IMG/VR virus record: IMGVR_UViG_3300008117_000732
Location: 1-20,220 of that record
Strand: one strand, 5' to 3'
Origin: a virus
DNA: 20,220 bases
Under the pieces are notes generated by a model. It saw only the letters and a list, made by a program, of their open reading frames with translations. It did not search any database and had not been told where the DNA came from. How positions within the stretch are numbered: position 1 is the first letter of the stretch; every line of letters starts with the position of its first letter. Position numbers and translations under genes: made by a program. This document shows positions 7,244-14,967 of the stretch, piece by piece.

Positions 7244-7537
7244 GTGACATTCAGAGCACCACATGCTATGCTGTTGACTGGTGTACGTGCATCACTAAGC
7301 ACAGCTCAGGCGAGTGGTAGTATATTCACAGTAGATATCAATGAGGGTGGTACATCAGTATTGAGCACTAAGCTTACCATAGATAACACTGAAAAGACAT
7401 CTACAACTGCTGCAACTCCTGCGGTTATATCGGATACTTCCATAGCTGATGATGCAGAGATAACTATCGACATTGATCAGATAGGTGATGGCACAGCTAA
7501 AGGTTTAAAGGTTACATTGATAGGTTACAGAAACTGA
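7244..7537 (+). CDS. Tail-fibre beta domain, probably missing its native start
   Basis: From GTG 7244 this gives 97 residues, but the frame is open back to 7139 and the recognisable domain begins earlier, at about 7211 (ITTALTTGTAKVTFRAP). The domain (FRAPHAMLL, VRASLSTAQ, GSIFTVDINEGG, STKLTIDNTEKTS, DDAEITIDIDQIG, KGLKVTLIG) is a beta-sandwich module commonly found at the ends of phage fibre or appendage proteins. There is no ATG in this frame upstream, while an ATG-started fibre N-terminus sits in the zero frame at 7149. The gene therefore looks frameshifted, or started from a rare codon. It is a likely receptor-contact or decoration protein. Confidence 0.6.
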   Translation: MTFRAPHAMLLTGVRASLSTAQASGSIFTVDINEGGTSVLSTKLTIDNTEKTSTTAATPAVISDTSIADDAEITIDIDQIGDGTAKGLKVTLIGYRN

Positions 7538-7543
7538 TAAGCT

Positions 7544-8239
7544 ATGGGTATGATAATCAATCCATACTTAGTACAGCCATCTGGAGACGCAGATGCACAA
7601 GCATTCATAACAGCTGCTGGTATTACTGACAACACACAGAAGAGTGCTATTGAAACGTTAGTAAATCTTAAGAATCCGCTTGATACAGATGCTGCATTTA
7701 GATTGGTGTTTAATGGTGGGGTTACACACAGTTCTAATGGTATATTACCTAACGGAACGAATGGCTATGCAAATACGTATTACAATCCATTTAACAATTT
7801 ATCTGACATAAATAGCAATCATATTTCTATCTACTCAAGAACAAATGTTAGTGGCGGTATTGATATGGGTGGGGGTGCTGGTGCGGTGTTGGTTGATTTA
7901 GAAACAAAATATAGTGGCACTTCGTATAATTGGAATATGGCTTCATTCCATACTCATACAAATACAGATTCTACTGGTCACTATATCAATACAAGAACAG
8001 CATCAAATGCTTTTAAACTAATTAAAAACGGAAGTACTACATTAGGGAGTTCAACGGGTTCAGCAGGCGCAACAAAACCTAATAACAATTATTACATAGG
8101 TGTGCGTAATTATGACGCTACTTATGCAAATAGAGAATATGCTTTCGCTTCAATAGGAGACGGACTTAACGATACTGAAGCAGCTAACTTCTACACAGCA
8201 GTACAAACATTCCAAACAACTTTAGGGCGTAACGTATGA
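7544..8239 (+). CDS. LamG/concanavalin-like tail fibre protein
   Basis: A 231-residue putative receptor-binding fibre. Residues 15-45 carry DADAQAFITAAGITDNTQKS, a small helical cap frequent in Bacteroidota phage fibres. The remainder (about 50-230) is a beta-rich lectin-like jelly-roll domain ending FASIGDGLNDTEAANFYTAV and QTFQTTLGR, the usual end of this family. The nucleotide composition from about 7680 to 8150 is visibly more A/T-rich than in the neighbouring genes, as expected for an exchangeable adhesin domain. It overlaps the 72-residue companion gene by 4 bases (ATGA). Carbohydrate binding at the host surface is inferred from the fold. Confidence 0.7.
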   Translation: MGMIINPYLVQPSGDADAQAFITAAGITDNTQKSAIETLVNLKNPLDTDAAFRLVFNGGVTHSSNGILPNGTNGYANTYYNPFNNLSDINSNHISIYSRTNVSGGIDMGGGAGAVLVDLETKYSGTSYNWNMASFHTHTNTDSTGHYINTRTASNAFKLIKNGSTTLGSSTGSAGATKPNNNYYIGVRNYDATYANREYAFASIGDGLNDTEAANFYTAVQTFQTTLGRNV

Positions 8240-8454
8240 TACAAGTAGGACTATTAACAGAAGTACAGAAAGATGAATTGGTAGGTCAGCTATATGATGA
8301 TGATTCATATTTCAATCCTATACAGGACATAGATGATAACTGGATAATCTCAGTAGAAGAGATGGAGTATAATGTTAACCCAACCTTTGCGTGGGTTAAG
8401 GACTTGCCGATTATTGAGTACAAGCCTAAGCCGACTCCGTTTCCTCCAATTTAA
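8236..8454 (+). CDS. Fibre-associated small protein
   Basis: A 72-residue protein coupled by ATGA to the LamG-type fibre. The pattern GLLTEVQKDELVGQLY, FNPIQDIDDNWIIS and WVKDLPIIEYKP matches a small family that I repeatedly associate with the gene after a fibre in Bacteroidota phages. Function is not established; a fibre chaperone or tip component is an inference from constant linkage. It ends with a Pro-rich tail and is followed by the terminator at 8476-8500, closing this operon segment. Confidence 0.7.
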   Translation: MIQVGLLTEVQKDELVGQLYDDDSYFNPIQDIDDNWIISVEEMEYNVNPTFAWVKDLPIIEYKPKPTPFPPI

Positions 8455-8475
8455 TCTAAAATAAACTAACTTAGC

Positions 8476-8500
8476 AAGGCCGGGCAACTGGCCTTTTTTT
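8476..8500 (+). terminator. Intrinsic terminator before the tape measure gene
   Basis: A 6-bp perfect stem (aaggcc 8476-8481 with ggcctt 8490-8495) encloses an 8-base loop, and seven T run through 8494-8500. It closes the fibre cluster. Since I see no good promoter between it and the tape measure start at 8511, partial readthrough is likely. Confidence 0.75.
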
Positions 8501-8510
8501 GAATAAAGAC

Positions 8511-11324
8511 ATGGCAAATAAAGAGGCAATATTTACACTGAGGGTTGATACTGGTAACAGTGTAGCTGAGATCAATGCTTTTGAGAAGGGACTCATAGAT
8601 GCAACTCAGGAGATCAAGGATCTTGATAAGAGTATTGATGATCTGTCAAGCGCATCCACTAACCTGGACCATAGGATGACAGATGTGACTGCTACCTTTG
8701 CTGAGGTATATGGTGAGCTGCAGCCGTTGACTGCTAGAATGGGTGAGGCTGAAGATAGACTCTATGAGCTTGCCCTTGCAGGAGATACAGCATCCAAGGA
8801 GTACAAGCAATTGCTTGACCAGGTTGCCAAGTATAAGAAGGCGCAGATAGAGACTGACATGGTCGTGGATAGAGCATCCAAGACTATTGGTGAGAGGCTA
8901 GTGGGTAGTGTAGGCGGTGCAGTCAGTGTGTTCAGTGGGTTTCAGTCAGCACTTGCCCTGGTAGGTGTAGAGAATGAGAAACTCATGCAGACCATGGTCA
9001 AGCTACAGGCTGCTATGGGACTAGCATCTGCACTGCAGGAGATACAGCTCAAGCTCAAGGAGAAGGATGCGCTATTCTCAGGTATCCAGAATACTATCAA
9101 CAAGCTAGGGAACTTTATCAGATACGGGACCATCCAGGGGATACAGACTCAGATAGTAGCTACTGAAAACTTGATAAGGACTGAGGCTGCTGCAGCTGTT
9201 GTATCTGAGCGAGAGGCTGCTGCAATCAAGGACATCGGTGAAGCTAGTATCATAGCATCCTCAGAGACAAGGGCTTTTGATATTGCAACTAATCAGCTCA
9301 GCGAATCAAACACAGCAGCTGCTATCACTGCAGAGCGTGAGGCAGGAGCTATCAAGGATGTCGGTGAGGCTACTATCATAGCATCCGCTGAGACAAAAGC
9401 ATTCAGTACTAGTCAGAAGGCAGCAGCTGTAGCTACAGGACTAGCATCCAATGCCATGAAGATCCTAAGAGCTGCATTGGTAACAACTGGTATTGGTGCT
9501 ATTGTGGTAGCTGTTGGATATTTGATTGAAAACTTTGATAAGGTATGGAAGGTCATTGAGAGGACTGTCATGTCCATGAAAGGATTGACTGCAGTACTTG
9601 AGTTCTTTGGAATCATTGATGATGCTAATACCAGGAATGCAGTTAAGAATGCTCAGACTACTACTGAAATCATTGAGATACAGACCAAGAAGAAGATAGC
9701 AGCTGAGAGACAGAAGATGAAGGCTACAGAGGACAACTATACTCTTGAGATTAGAATGTCACAAGCTGCAGGCAAGAATACTGAACAGATGGAAGAGCGT
9801 AAGCTCGCTGCTGCATTAAAGTCAGGTAGAGCTATACTGGAGCTTCAGAATCAGAAGATAAAAGGATATAGGTTAGAGCTTCAGACTCTCTTTGATTTAG
9901 GTAAAGGAGATAGTGATAGAGCTATCCAGTTAGTGAAGAATATAAAAGAGAATAAGAAACTAGCTGGTGAGCAGTATGCTGAGAACAAGAAGAATCTAGA
10001 TGATCTGACTGTATTGCGTATTGCAAATGATAAGGCAGAGGCTGACAGACAGAAGGAGGCAGCAGATAAAGCCAAGGAGAGAAGGAAGGCTGCAGCTGAA
10101 GCAGAGAAGGCGAGACTCAAGGAGCTCTATGATCTACAAGTTAAAGCGAATGAGGACAGGATATCTCAGATGGATGCGCAGTTTGCTCTTGAGGTATCAC
10201 TGATGAAGGATGCTAGGGAGAAGGAGATCCAGGAGCTTGTCATGAGCTATGATGAAAAGTTTCAGGTAGCTAATGGGAATGCTGAACTAGAAAAGGCAGT
10301 GGCTGCACAACTCAATGCTGATATAGCTGCTATCAATAAGCGTTTTTTTGATGAGGAGCTAGCTAAGAGAGCAGAGCAAGAGCAAAAGAAACTAGAGTTA
10401 TATAAGAACTTCCGTAGCTTCATGGCTGATGAGTTCCAGCGTGAGCTATATGACTTTGAGGATGCGCAAGCAGAGCAGAGCCAAGCACTTGGTGAAGCAC
10501 TGCAGCTCAATGTGATCACAGCTGATGAATACATGCAAGCACAGCTCAAGCTTGAGGATGAATACAACAAGAAAGTGGTTGAGCTGAATAAGGCCAAGAA
10601 TGATGCTATCAAGGAGCAAGAGATTAAGTCTAGAGAGGAGCAGCTTGCTGGTGTAACTCAAATGCTTGAAACAGCACAGATGGTCTTTGATCAGATCAGC
10701 GCATTTAACACAGCAGTGAATGACTTGCAGAATGCCAGGATGGAGAATGCTCAGGCAGCTGCAGATGATCAGATAGCTACACTAGAGAAACAGCATGAGG
10801 CAGAGCTTAGCAGTAGCAGCTTGACAGCAGAGCAGCGTGAGATGATTGACAAGAAATATGCATCTGCTAAGTATGCCATAGAGCTCAAGAACTTTAATGA
10901 GGTAGAGAAGATCAAGAAACAGCAGTTTGAAAGAGACAAGGCTTTGCGCATTGCTCAGGTAGCTATTGACACAGCTACTGCCATAGTCAAGGGTATTGCT
11001 CAGTTTGGTCCTCCTCCATCTCCTGCCGGTATTGCTGCTATTGCATCAGCCTCCATCATTGGAGCTACGCAGATAGCAGCTATTGCAGCGCAAAAGTATC
11101 AGTCTGGCACTGCGCCATCTCTTGATACTGGAGGAGGTGTGACAGCAGGAGCTACAGCAGGGGAATTAGGCGGTGCCGGTACGAATGCTAACTTGAATAC
11201 ACAGCAGCAGAACACAGCTGAGCTCATAGCACAGACCAATCAAGGAGTAGTATACGTACTGGAGTCTGATATTACTGGCACTCAGAACAAGGTGGCTATG
11301 CAGAATAAGCTAAGCGTTTGGTAA
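8511..11324 (+). CDS. Tail tape measure protein
   Basis: A 937-residue tail length ruler and DNA-ejection protein. Long stretches of Ala/Glu/Lys/Gln-rich coiled coil dominate (about residues 490-780). A hydrophobic, membrane-like segment lies near 319-338 (ALVTTGIGAIVVAVGYLI). A second Ala/Ile-rich region at about 817-861, around FGPPPSPAGIAAIASAS, is typical near the C-terminus of Bacteroidota tape measures. At roughly 0.15 nm per residue the tail would be near 140 nm, a siphovirus length; this is inference. I chose ATG 8511 over an in-frame TTG at 8499 that lies inside the terminator T run. The 3' end overlaps the reverse-strand gene by 29 bases. Confidence 0.9.
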   Translation: MANKEAIFTLRVDTGNSVAEINAFEKGLIDATQEIKDLDKSIDDLSSASTNLDHRMTDVTATFAEVYGELQPLTARMGEAEDRLYELALAGDTASKEYKQLLDQVAKYKKAQIETDMVVDRASKTIGERLVGSVGGAVSVFSGFQSALALVGVENEKLMQTMVKLQAAMGLASALQEIQLKLKEKDALFSGIQNTINKLGNFIRYGTIQGIQTQIVATENLIRTEAAAAVVSEREAAAIKDIGEASIIASSETRAFDIATNQLSESNTAAAITAEREAGAIKDVGEATIIASAETKAFSTSQKAAAVATGLASNAMKILRAALVTTGIGAIVVAVGYLIENFDKVWKVIERTVMSMKGLTAVLEFFGIIDDANTRNAVKNAQTTTEIIEIQTKKKIAAERQKMKATEDNYTLEIRMSQAAGKNTEQMEERKLAAALKSGRAILELQNQKIKGYRLELQTLFDLGKGDSDRAIQLVKNIKENKKLAGEQYAENKKNLDDLTVLRIANDKAEADRQKEAADKAKERRKAAAEAEKARLKELYDLQVKANEDRISQMDAQFALEVSLMKDAREKEIQELVMSYDEKFQVANGNAELEKAVAAQLNADIAAINKRFFDEELAKRAEQEQKKLELYKNFRSFMADEFQRELYDFEDAQAEQSQALGEALQLNVITADEYMQAQLKLEDEYNKKVVELNKAKNDAIKEQEIKSREEQLAGVTQMLETAQMVFDQISAFNTAVNDLQNARMENAQAAADDQIATLEKQHEAELSSSSLTAEQREMIDKKYASAKYAIELKNFNEVEKIKKQQFERDKALRIAQVAIDTATAIVKGIAQFGPPPSPAGIAAIASASIIGATQIAAIAAQKYQSGTAPSLDTGGGVTAGATAGELGGAGTNANLNTQQQNTAELIAQTNQGVVYVLESDITGTQNKVAMQNKLSVW
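9186..9405 (+). repeat. Internal 126-base duplication in the tape measure gene
   Basis: Two diverged copies about 126 bases (42 codons) apart, the first at about 9186-9279 and the second at about 9312-9405. The protein versions share SEREAAAIKDIGEASIIAS versus AEREAGAIKDVGEATIIAS, ending SETRAF and AETKAF. Tandem in-frame duplications like this can change tail length by a fixed step. Confidence 0.7.
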
Positions 11325-11952
11325 TGTACTCACGCTGCGCTTTCTGATTAAACCAGGTATCAGATGTGCTAAAGGATCCATATAGGCTCAGGAACTCCTG
11401 GGCCTTTATTATTTCATTGGCTACTTTGAGATTCTCACCTAGCGTATGCTCGCATCCGTAGTAATTCAAATACATTGACTTGATAAAGTGGTTATGCTGT
11501 TTCCATGTGATGCGGTCAAAGAGTCCTATCAGCTTATCTGAGTCCATCAGTATGGGCTGATGACATTCAAAGTTCACCATGGGTTTGCCTACTGACTTGA
11601 GAAAGTCAATGGTGTTTTGCATGGCCTCTTGATACGTAGGAGCATGCCGGTCATTGATCACTAGATCTCCATTGCTTAGTATTCTATCAAAGCGGTAGTT
11701 CGGACCAATGAAGAAATCATCATTCATATAGCAGAAGGTGCCTGCGTAATGCCAGGCAAAGTGCATCATCTTATTAGTCACATCGCAGCCTCTGATTGGC
11801 AGCGTTGAGATAGGTATATGTATACCATCCGGATGAGGATCTCCAACTATGTAGACTTCAGCCTGCGGATCAAACAGCTTAAGCCAGGTTATTGAATGAT
11901 GCAGAGTATCAAACTTACTACATGATCTCCTATAAGGGTATACGTACTTCAT
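11296..11952 (-). CDS. Stealth/glycosyltransferase-like protein
   Basis: This is the only convincing reverse-strand gene, 218 residues from the ATG at 11952. An earlier in-frame ATG at 11967 would add five residues and overlap the protease reading frame. N-terminal VYPYRRSCSKFDTLHHSI and VYIVGDPHPDG resemble the nucleotide-sugar binding start of GT-A-like enzymes. FCYMNDDFFIG (residues 73-83) looks like the DxD/NDD block of Stealth-type sugar-phosphate transferases, and NFECHQPILMD (127-137) resembles their conserved His-Pro motif. It may modify virion or host glycans, or nucleic acid. It converges on the tape measure gene (29-base overlap) and diverges from the protease. It looks like a moron cargo gene. 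The specific reaction is unknown. Confidence 0.6.
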   Translation of the reverse strand: MKYVYPYRRSCSKFDTLHHSITWLKLFDPQAEVYIVGDPHPDGIHIPISTLPIRGCDVTNKMMHFAWHYAGTFCYMNDDFFIGPNYRFDRILSNGDLVINDRHAPTYQEAMQNTIDFLKSVGKPMVNFECHQPILMDSDKLIGLFDRITWKQHNHFIKSMYLNYYGCEHTLGENLKVANEIIKAQEFLSLYGSFSTSDTWFNQKAQREYITKRLAYSA

Positions 11953-11956
11953 GGAA

Positions 11957-11964
11957 CAAAAATA
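11957..11964 (-). promoter_or_regulatory. Possible -7 element for the reverse-strand gene
   Basis: On the minus strand TATTTTTG matches TAnnTTTG and ends five bases before the ATG at 11952, so the transcript would be essentially leaderless. No clear TTTG is present at the expected upstream distance. The call rests on half a motif plus the need for a separate promoter in this orientation. Confidence 0.2.
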
Positions 11965-11977
11965 CATATTTCTTTAT

Positions 11978-12598
11978 ATGAAAAGAGAACTACCAGTCTA
12001 TGAGATCTATATAGATCTTGATGAGGCAGAAACAACTGTAGAGTTCAATTCACTTGTAGCAGATCCTGCTCATGAGATAAGCTATCAGACCTTCAGCAAG
12101 GCCAAGCGTTACCAGTTCAATGAAGAGGAGCGAGTTATCACTGGTGTGGCTATCTCTGCTGATACTCCTATCTACCGGTATGATGAGAACAGCAATGAGG
12201 AATACTATGTAGTATTCACTAAAGAGGCAATCAAGAATATCATCGTTGACTATGCTCGCAGGCAAAACTTTAATAACGTGAACTTGGAGCACAATGCAGG
12301 AAAGGTAGTGGATGGCATTTATATGATTCACAGCTACCAGGTAGATGAGGAGAAAGGATTCACTAAGCCAGAGCGTTTCCATGATGTGAATGACGGATCC
12401 TGGATAGTTAGCTATAAGGTCCTCAATGATGATATATGGCAGAAGGCTAAGGCAGGGGAGTGGACAGGATTCAGTATTGAGGGATCCTTCTATCTAAGTG
12501 AGACAAGTAGAACTGTAGAGACTGAGATGATGAAGCAGATATTCACTGCGCTTGAAGATCTACGTAAGGTAATTGGAACAAGTAAACATAATAAATAA
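11978..12598 (+). CDS. Head maturation protease (XkdF-like)
   Basis: Predicted prohead serine protease of 206 residues that would process scaffold and capsid. The N-terminus ELPVYEIYID leads into FNSLVADPAHEIS, and a beta core follows (VITGVAISADTPIYRYD at about 53-69). The putative catalytic His is H105 in VNLEHN and the nucleophile is S166 in GFSIEGSF, an arrangement matching phage XkdF-type proteases. I prefer ATG 11978 to the in-frame ATG at 11951, because the latter adds a non-family hydrophobic leader and overlaps the start of the reverse-strand gene. It is followed after 11 bases by the scaffold gene. The third catalytic residue is not obvious by eye. Confidence 0.75.
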   Translation: MKRELPVYEIYIDLDEAETTVEFNSLVADPAHEISYQTFSKAKRYQFNEEERVITGVAISADTPIYRYDENSNEEYYVVFTKEAIKNIIVDYARRQNFNNVNLEHNAGKVVDGIYMIHSYQVDEEKGFTKPERFHDVNDGSWIVSYKVLNDDIWQKAKAGEWTGFSIEGSFYLSETSRTVETEMMKQIFTALEDLRKVIGTSKHNK

Positions 12599-12609
12599 AC
12601 ACAGTAAAG

Positions 12610-13341
12610 ATGAACGAAAACTTCAAGAAAGTAATGGATGCTATTGCAGAGATGAAATCTATGTTCTCCTCTTCTCCTCAAGCTTTTGGAGAGGGAGTTC
12701 TTATGGATGGTACTGCAATCGCATATGAGGGAGATCTTGCTGTTGGCACACAGGTATATGTTGTTGCTGATGGTGAGCAGATCCCTGCTCCCGAAGGTAC
12801 TCATGCACTTGGTGGTGAGATGGAAGGAGTTAGCATCATCACAGATGCAAGTGGTGTAGTAGTAGAGATTATTGATGAGCGTGCAGCAGCTAGTCCTGAG
12901 GCAGCATCAGCATTCGAAGCTATTGACGCTGAGGAGATGCCTGCAGCTTTGGAGAAAGCTTCTGAGGTATTAGCTGCACAACTTGGACTAGAGATGGACC
13001 AGGCTTATGATCTCGCTACAGCAGTGATCGCAGCTATTAATGCAGAAGAAGCAGCTGCTGAAGAGGTAGCTCCAGAAGCTTTAAGTGCTGCGCAAGTGGA
13101 ATCAATCGTATCCACAAAGATGGAGGCATTCTCTAAGGTAGTCGAAAGCCTAGGAGAAATGATCCAAACTATTGTGAGCGACAATGAGACACTACGCACA
13201 GAGATGAGCGCAATGAAATCAGAATTCGATGCATTCAAGTCAGCTCCATCTAATGGCACTACAGAAGGTGAAAAATTCTCACGGGTAACTAGCTCCCTGA
13301 CTGCTAGACAAGTATTTTTAAAATCGCAAATAAAAGGATAA
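12610..13341 (+). CDS. Probable capsid scaffold protein
   Basis: A 243-residue acidic, Ala/Glu-rich protein between protease and capsid genes, the usual scaffold position. Residues 1-22 are helical. Residues 30-90 form a small beta module (MDGTAIAYEGDLAVGTQVYV, then PAPEGTHALGG and GVVVEII) seen in Bacteroidota phage head proteins. Residues 95-160 are low-complexity Ala/Glu. Residues 160-212 are likely coiled coil, and a basic C-terminus (SLTARQVFLKSQIKG) could bind the capsid shell. It ends one base before the capsid start codon. The role is inferred from composition and neighbours; a structural decoration protein carrying the beta module is an alternative. Confidence 0.65.
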   Translation: MNENFKKVMDAIAEMKSMFSSSPQAFGEGVLMDGTAIAYEGDLAVGTQVYVVADGEQIPAPEGTHALGGEMEGVSIITDASGVVVEIIDERAAASPEAASAFEAIDAEEMPAALEKASEVLAAQLGLEMDQAYDLATAVIAAINAEEAAAEEVAPEALSAAQVESIVSTKMEAFSKVVESLGEMIQTIVSDNETLRTEMSAMKSEFDAFKSAPSNGTTEGEKFSRVTSSLTARQVFLKSQIKG

Positions 13342-13342
13342 G

Positions 13343-14314
13343 ATGTCACTAAAAAAATTCATCAAATCGAAATTTGACTATGATGTATCTGGCCTTGCTG
13401 CTTATGTAGATGAGCAAAGAGAGGACCTGATCACACGTTCAGTCACTGAAGCTAAAACGCTTCGCTACATTACAATTCAAGAAGGTGTTAAAGGATCTCA
13501 AGAGATCAAACTTCTTGATGATTCAATCGTTTACCAAGCTGGAGACTGTGAAATGTCCCCTGATGGTGACACAGTATTCACAGATCGCGCTATCGCGGTT
13601 GAGACTCTTGGATACATGAAGAGATTCTGCCAGAAAGACCTTGATGGTCTTTGGACACAGTTAGCTCTTGCTCCAGGTGCATCAGCTGAAGATAAGTCCT
13701 TGCCGTTTGAAGCACAGATCACTAACTACCTTTTGCAACTTCACGCTCTTGAGCTTGACAAGTTAATCTGGAAAGGTAACAAAGCAACTGGTACTGGTAA
13801 CCTTCAGTGGATGAACGGATACCGTCAGTTCTTGACTACTGGTAACGGATGTGTTAACTTGAATACTTCAGCTACTGCTAGCATTGATGCATCTAATGCA
13901 TATGATGTATTCTATGAGTGTTTCTCTAATACTCCTGAGGCTGTAGCTGAGTCAACTGACTTTGTATGCTTCGCTGGTCGTGAGAACTTCAACTTCTTGA
14001 TGAAGAACTTGGTAGACTTAAACTTCTTCCATTACAGCCCTGCACAGATCGCTACAATGGAGGAGATCATCGTGCCAGGAACTGACATGCGAGTGGTTAA
14101 AGTACCAGGATTGAATGGTCTTGATAACATCTACACTGGTCGTGCTACTCATTTCGTATTCGGAACTGACTTGACTTCAGACTTCGATAACTATGACTTG
14201 TGGTACTCTCAGGATGATGATGTGATCTATGTACGTTCTAAATTCCGCGCAGGAGTTCAGGTTCCATTCTTGGATCAGATCGGTGTGTGGAACGGAACTG
14301 GTTCACCTAACTAA
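13343..14314 (+). CDS. Major capsid protein
   Basis: A 323-residue shell protein, probably HK97-fold. An N-terminal arm leads to DYDVSGLAAYVDEQREDLITRSV and a strand region (GSQEIKLLDDSIVYQAGDC) typical of Bacteroidota phage capsids. The central part has the FEAQITNYLLQLHALELDKLIW helix. The end, VRSKFRAGVQVPFLDQIGVW, is the usual family terminus. Context agrees: protease and scaffold lie upstream and a strong terminator directly downstream. An AAGGA stands 4 bases before the ATG, a rare Shine-Dalgarno-like sequence here. Arg is mostly CGN, unlike the AGA/AGG-rich tail genes, as expected for a very highly expressed protein. Confidence 0.88.
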   Translation: MSLKKFIKSKFDYDVSGLAAYVDEQREDLITRSVTEAKTLRYITIQEGVKGSQEIKLLDDSIVYQAGDCEMSPDGDTVFTDRAIAVETLGYMKRFCQKDLDGLWTQLALAPGASAEDKSLPFEAQITNYLLQLHALELDKLIWKGNKATGTGNLQWMNGYRQFLTTGNGCVNLNTSATASIDASNAYDVFYECFSNTPEAVAESTDFVCFAGRENFNFLMKNLVDLNFFHYSPAQIATMEEIIVPGTDMRVVKVPGLNGLDNIYTGRATHFVFGTDLTSDFDNYDLWYSQDDDVIYVRSKFRAGVQVPFLDQIGVWNGTGSPN

Positions 14315-14322
14315 AATTAACC

Positions 14323-14344
14323 GGGAGACTTCGGTCTCCCTTTT
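14323..14344 (+). terminator. Strong terminator after the major capsid gene
   Basis: A perfect 7-bp stem, gggagac (14323-14329) with gtctccc (14334-14340), is capped by the extra-stable ttcg tetraloop and followed by tttt. It lies 9 bases after the capsid stop. It would stabilise the 3' end of capsid mRNA and reduce transcription of the genes beyond. Confidence 0.9.
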
Positions 14345-14368
14345 CATAAACTTTTAAAGCAAAGAATC

Positions 14369-14902
14369 GTGAGCTGTAATATGACAACGGGATACAATGA
14401 CAGAACATGTACCAACGGAAAAGGTGGTATCAAGTCTGTGATCTTATTCCCACTTAGCGCAATTGCAACTGGACCAACTTTGACAAACAATGAGATCACA
14501 ACATTGACTGTCACTGGTGAGGTATTCCAGTACAAGCTGAAAAGCAATCTGTCATCCTACACTGCACCTATTCGAGTGAATAAAGAGAACGGTACTCTTT
14601 GGTATGAGCAAACTTTGAATATGATCCTAGCATCAGACACAAAGGAGCTCCGCGCAGAGATTCACCTTCTTGCACAGAATGAGGTTGTGTGTTTGGTTGA
14701 GAAAGCTGATGGCACTTATGTTGCCCTTGGTCTTGATGAAGGTCTCCAAGTTAATGATGCATCTGAGTATTCATCTGGAGTATTGAAATCAGACAGAATG
14801 GGGCATGTAATTGTCTTGGCAGGACTAGAGAATAATGAGGTGCCTGATGTAGATCCTACTATCATCACTAACTTATTGACTCAGCAATCTCCAGCTGTTT
14901 AA
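14369..14902 (+). CDS. Probable major tail tube protein
   Basis: A 177-residue beta-rich protein starting at GTG 14369; an ATG at 14381 would cost four residues, including Cys3. The start MSCNMTTGYNDRTC has Cys3 and Cys14, then GKGGIKSVILFPLSAI. The middle shows EQTLNMILAS and LLAQNEVVCLVEKADGTYVALG. The end, SGVLKSDRMGHVIVLAGLEN, is followed by DVDPTIITNLL. This layout resembles tube-like virion proteins of Bacteroidota phages that I associate with a GGIK motif. It sits alone between two strong terminators, like the capsid gene, which fits a second very abundant virion protein. The tube assignment is inference. Confidence 0.55.
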   Translation: MSCNMTTGYNDRTCTNGKGGIKSVILFPLSAIATGPTLTNNEITTLTVTGEVFQYKLKSNLSSYTAPIRVNKENGTLWYEQTLNMILASDTKELRAEIHLLAQNEVVCLVEKADGTYVALGLDEGLQVNDASEYSSGVLKSDRMGHVIVLAGLENNEVPDVDPTIITNLLTQQSPAV

Positions 14903-14922
14903 TAGCTGTTTTCCATCATAAG

Positions 14923-14954
14923 AAGGGAGAGGGGTGTTCCCTTTCCCTTTTTTT
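14923..14954 (+). terminator. Strong terminator after the probable tail tube gene
   Basis: An 11-bp stem, aagggagaggg (14923-14933) with ccctttccctt (14939-14949), contains one G-T wobble, a gtgtt loop and a run of seven T (14948-14954). It lies about 20 bases after the stop codon. Confidence 0.9.
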
Positions 14955-14967
14955 GTAAATTAGCACT

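Noticed and set aside
8499-8510. TTG start adding four residues to the tape measure protein
   Set aside because: The TTG is formed by the last Ts of the terminator; ATG 8511 gives a normal family-like start.
10262-10661. Reverse-strand open frames in the tape measure gene
   Set aside because: Ser/Cys/Leu-rich shadows that arise opposite Ala/Glu/Lys-rich coiled-coil codons; no independent support.
11951-11977. Upstream ATG for the head protease
   Set aside because: Adds a short hydrophobic leader unlike the family and overlaps the start of the reverse-strand gene.
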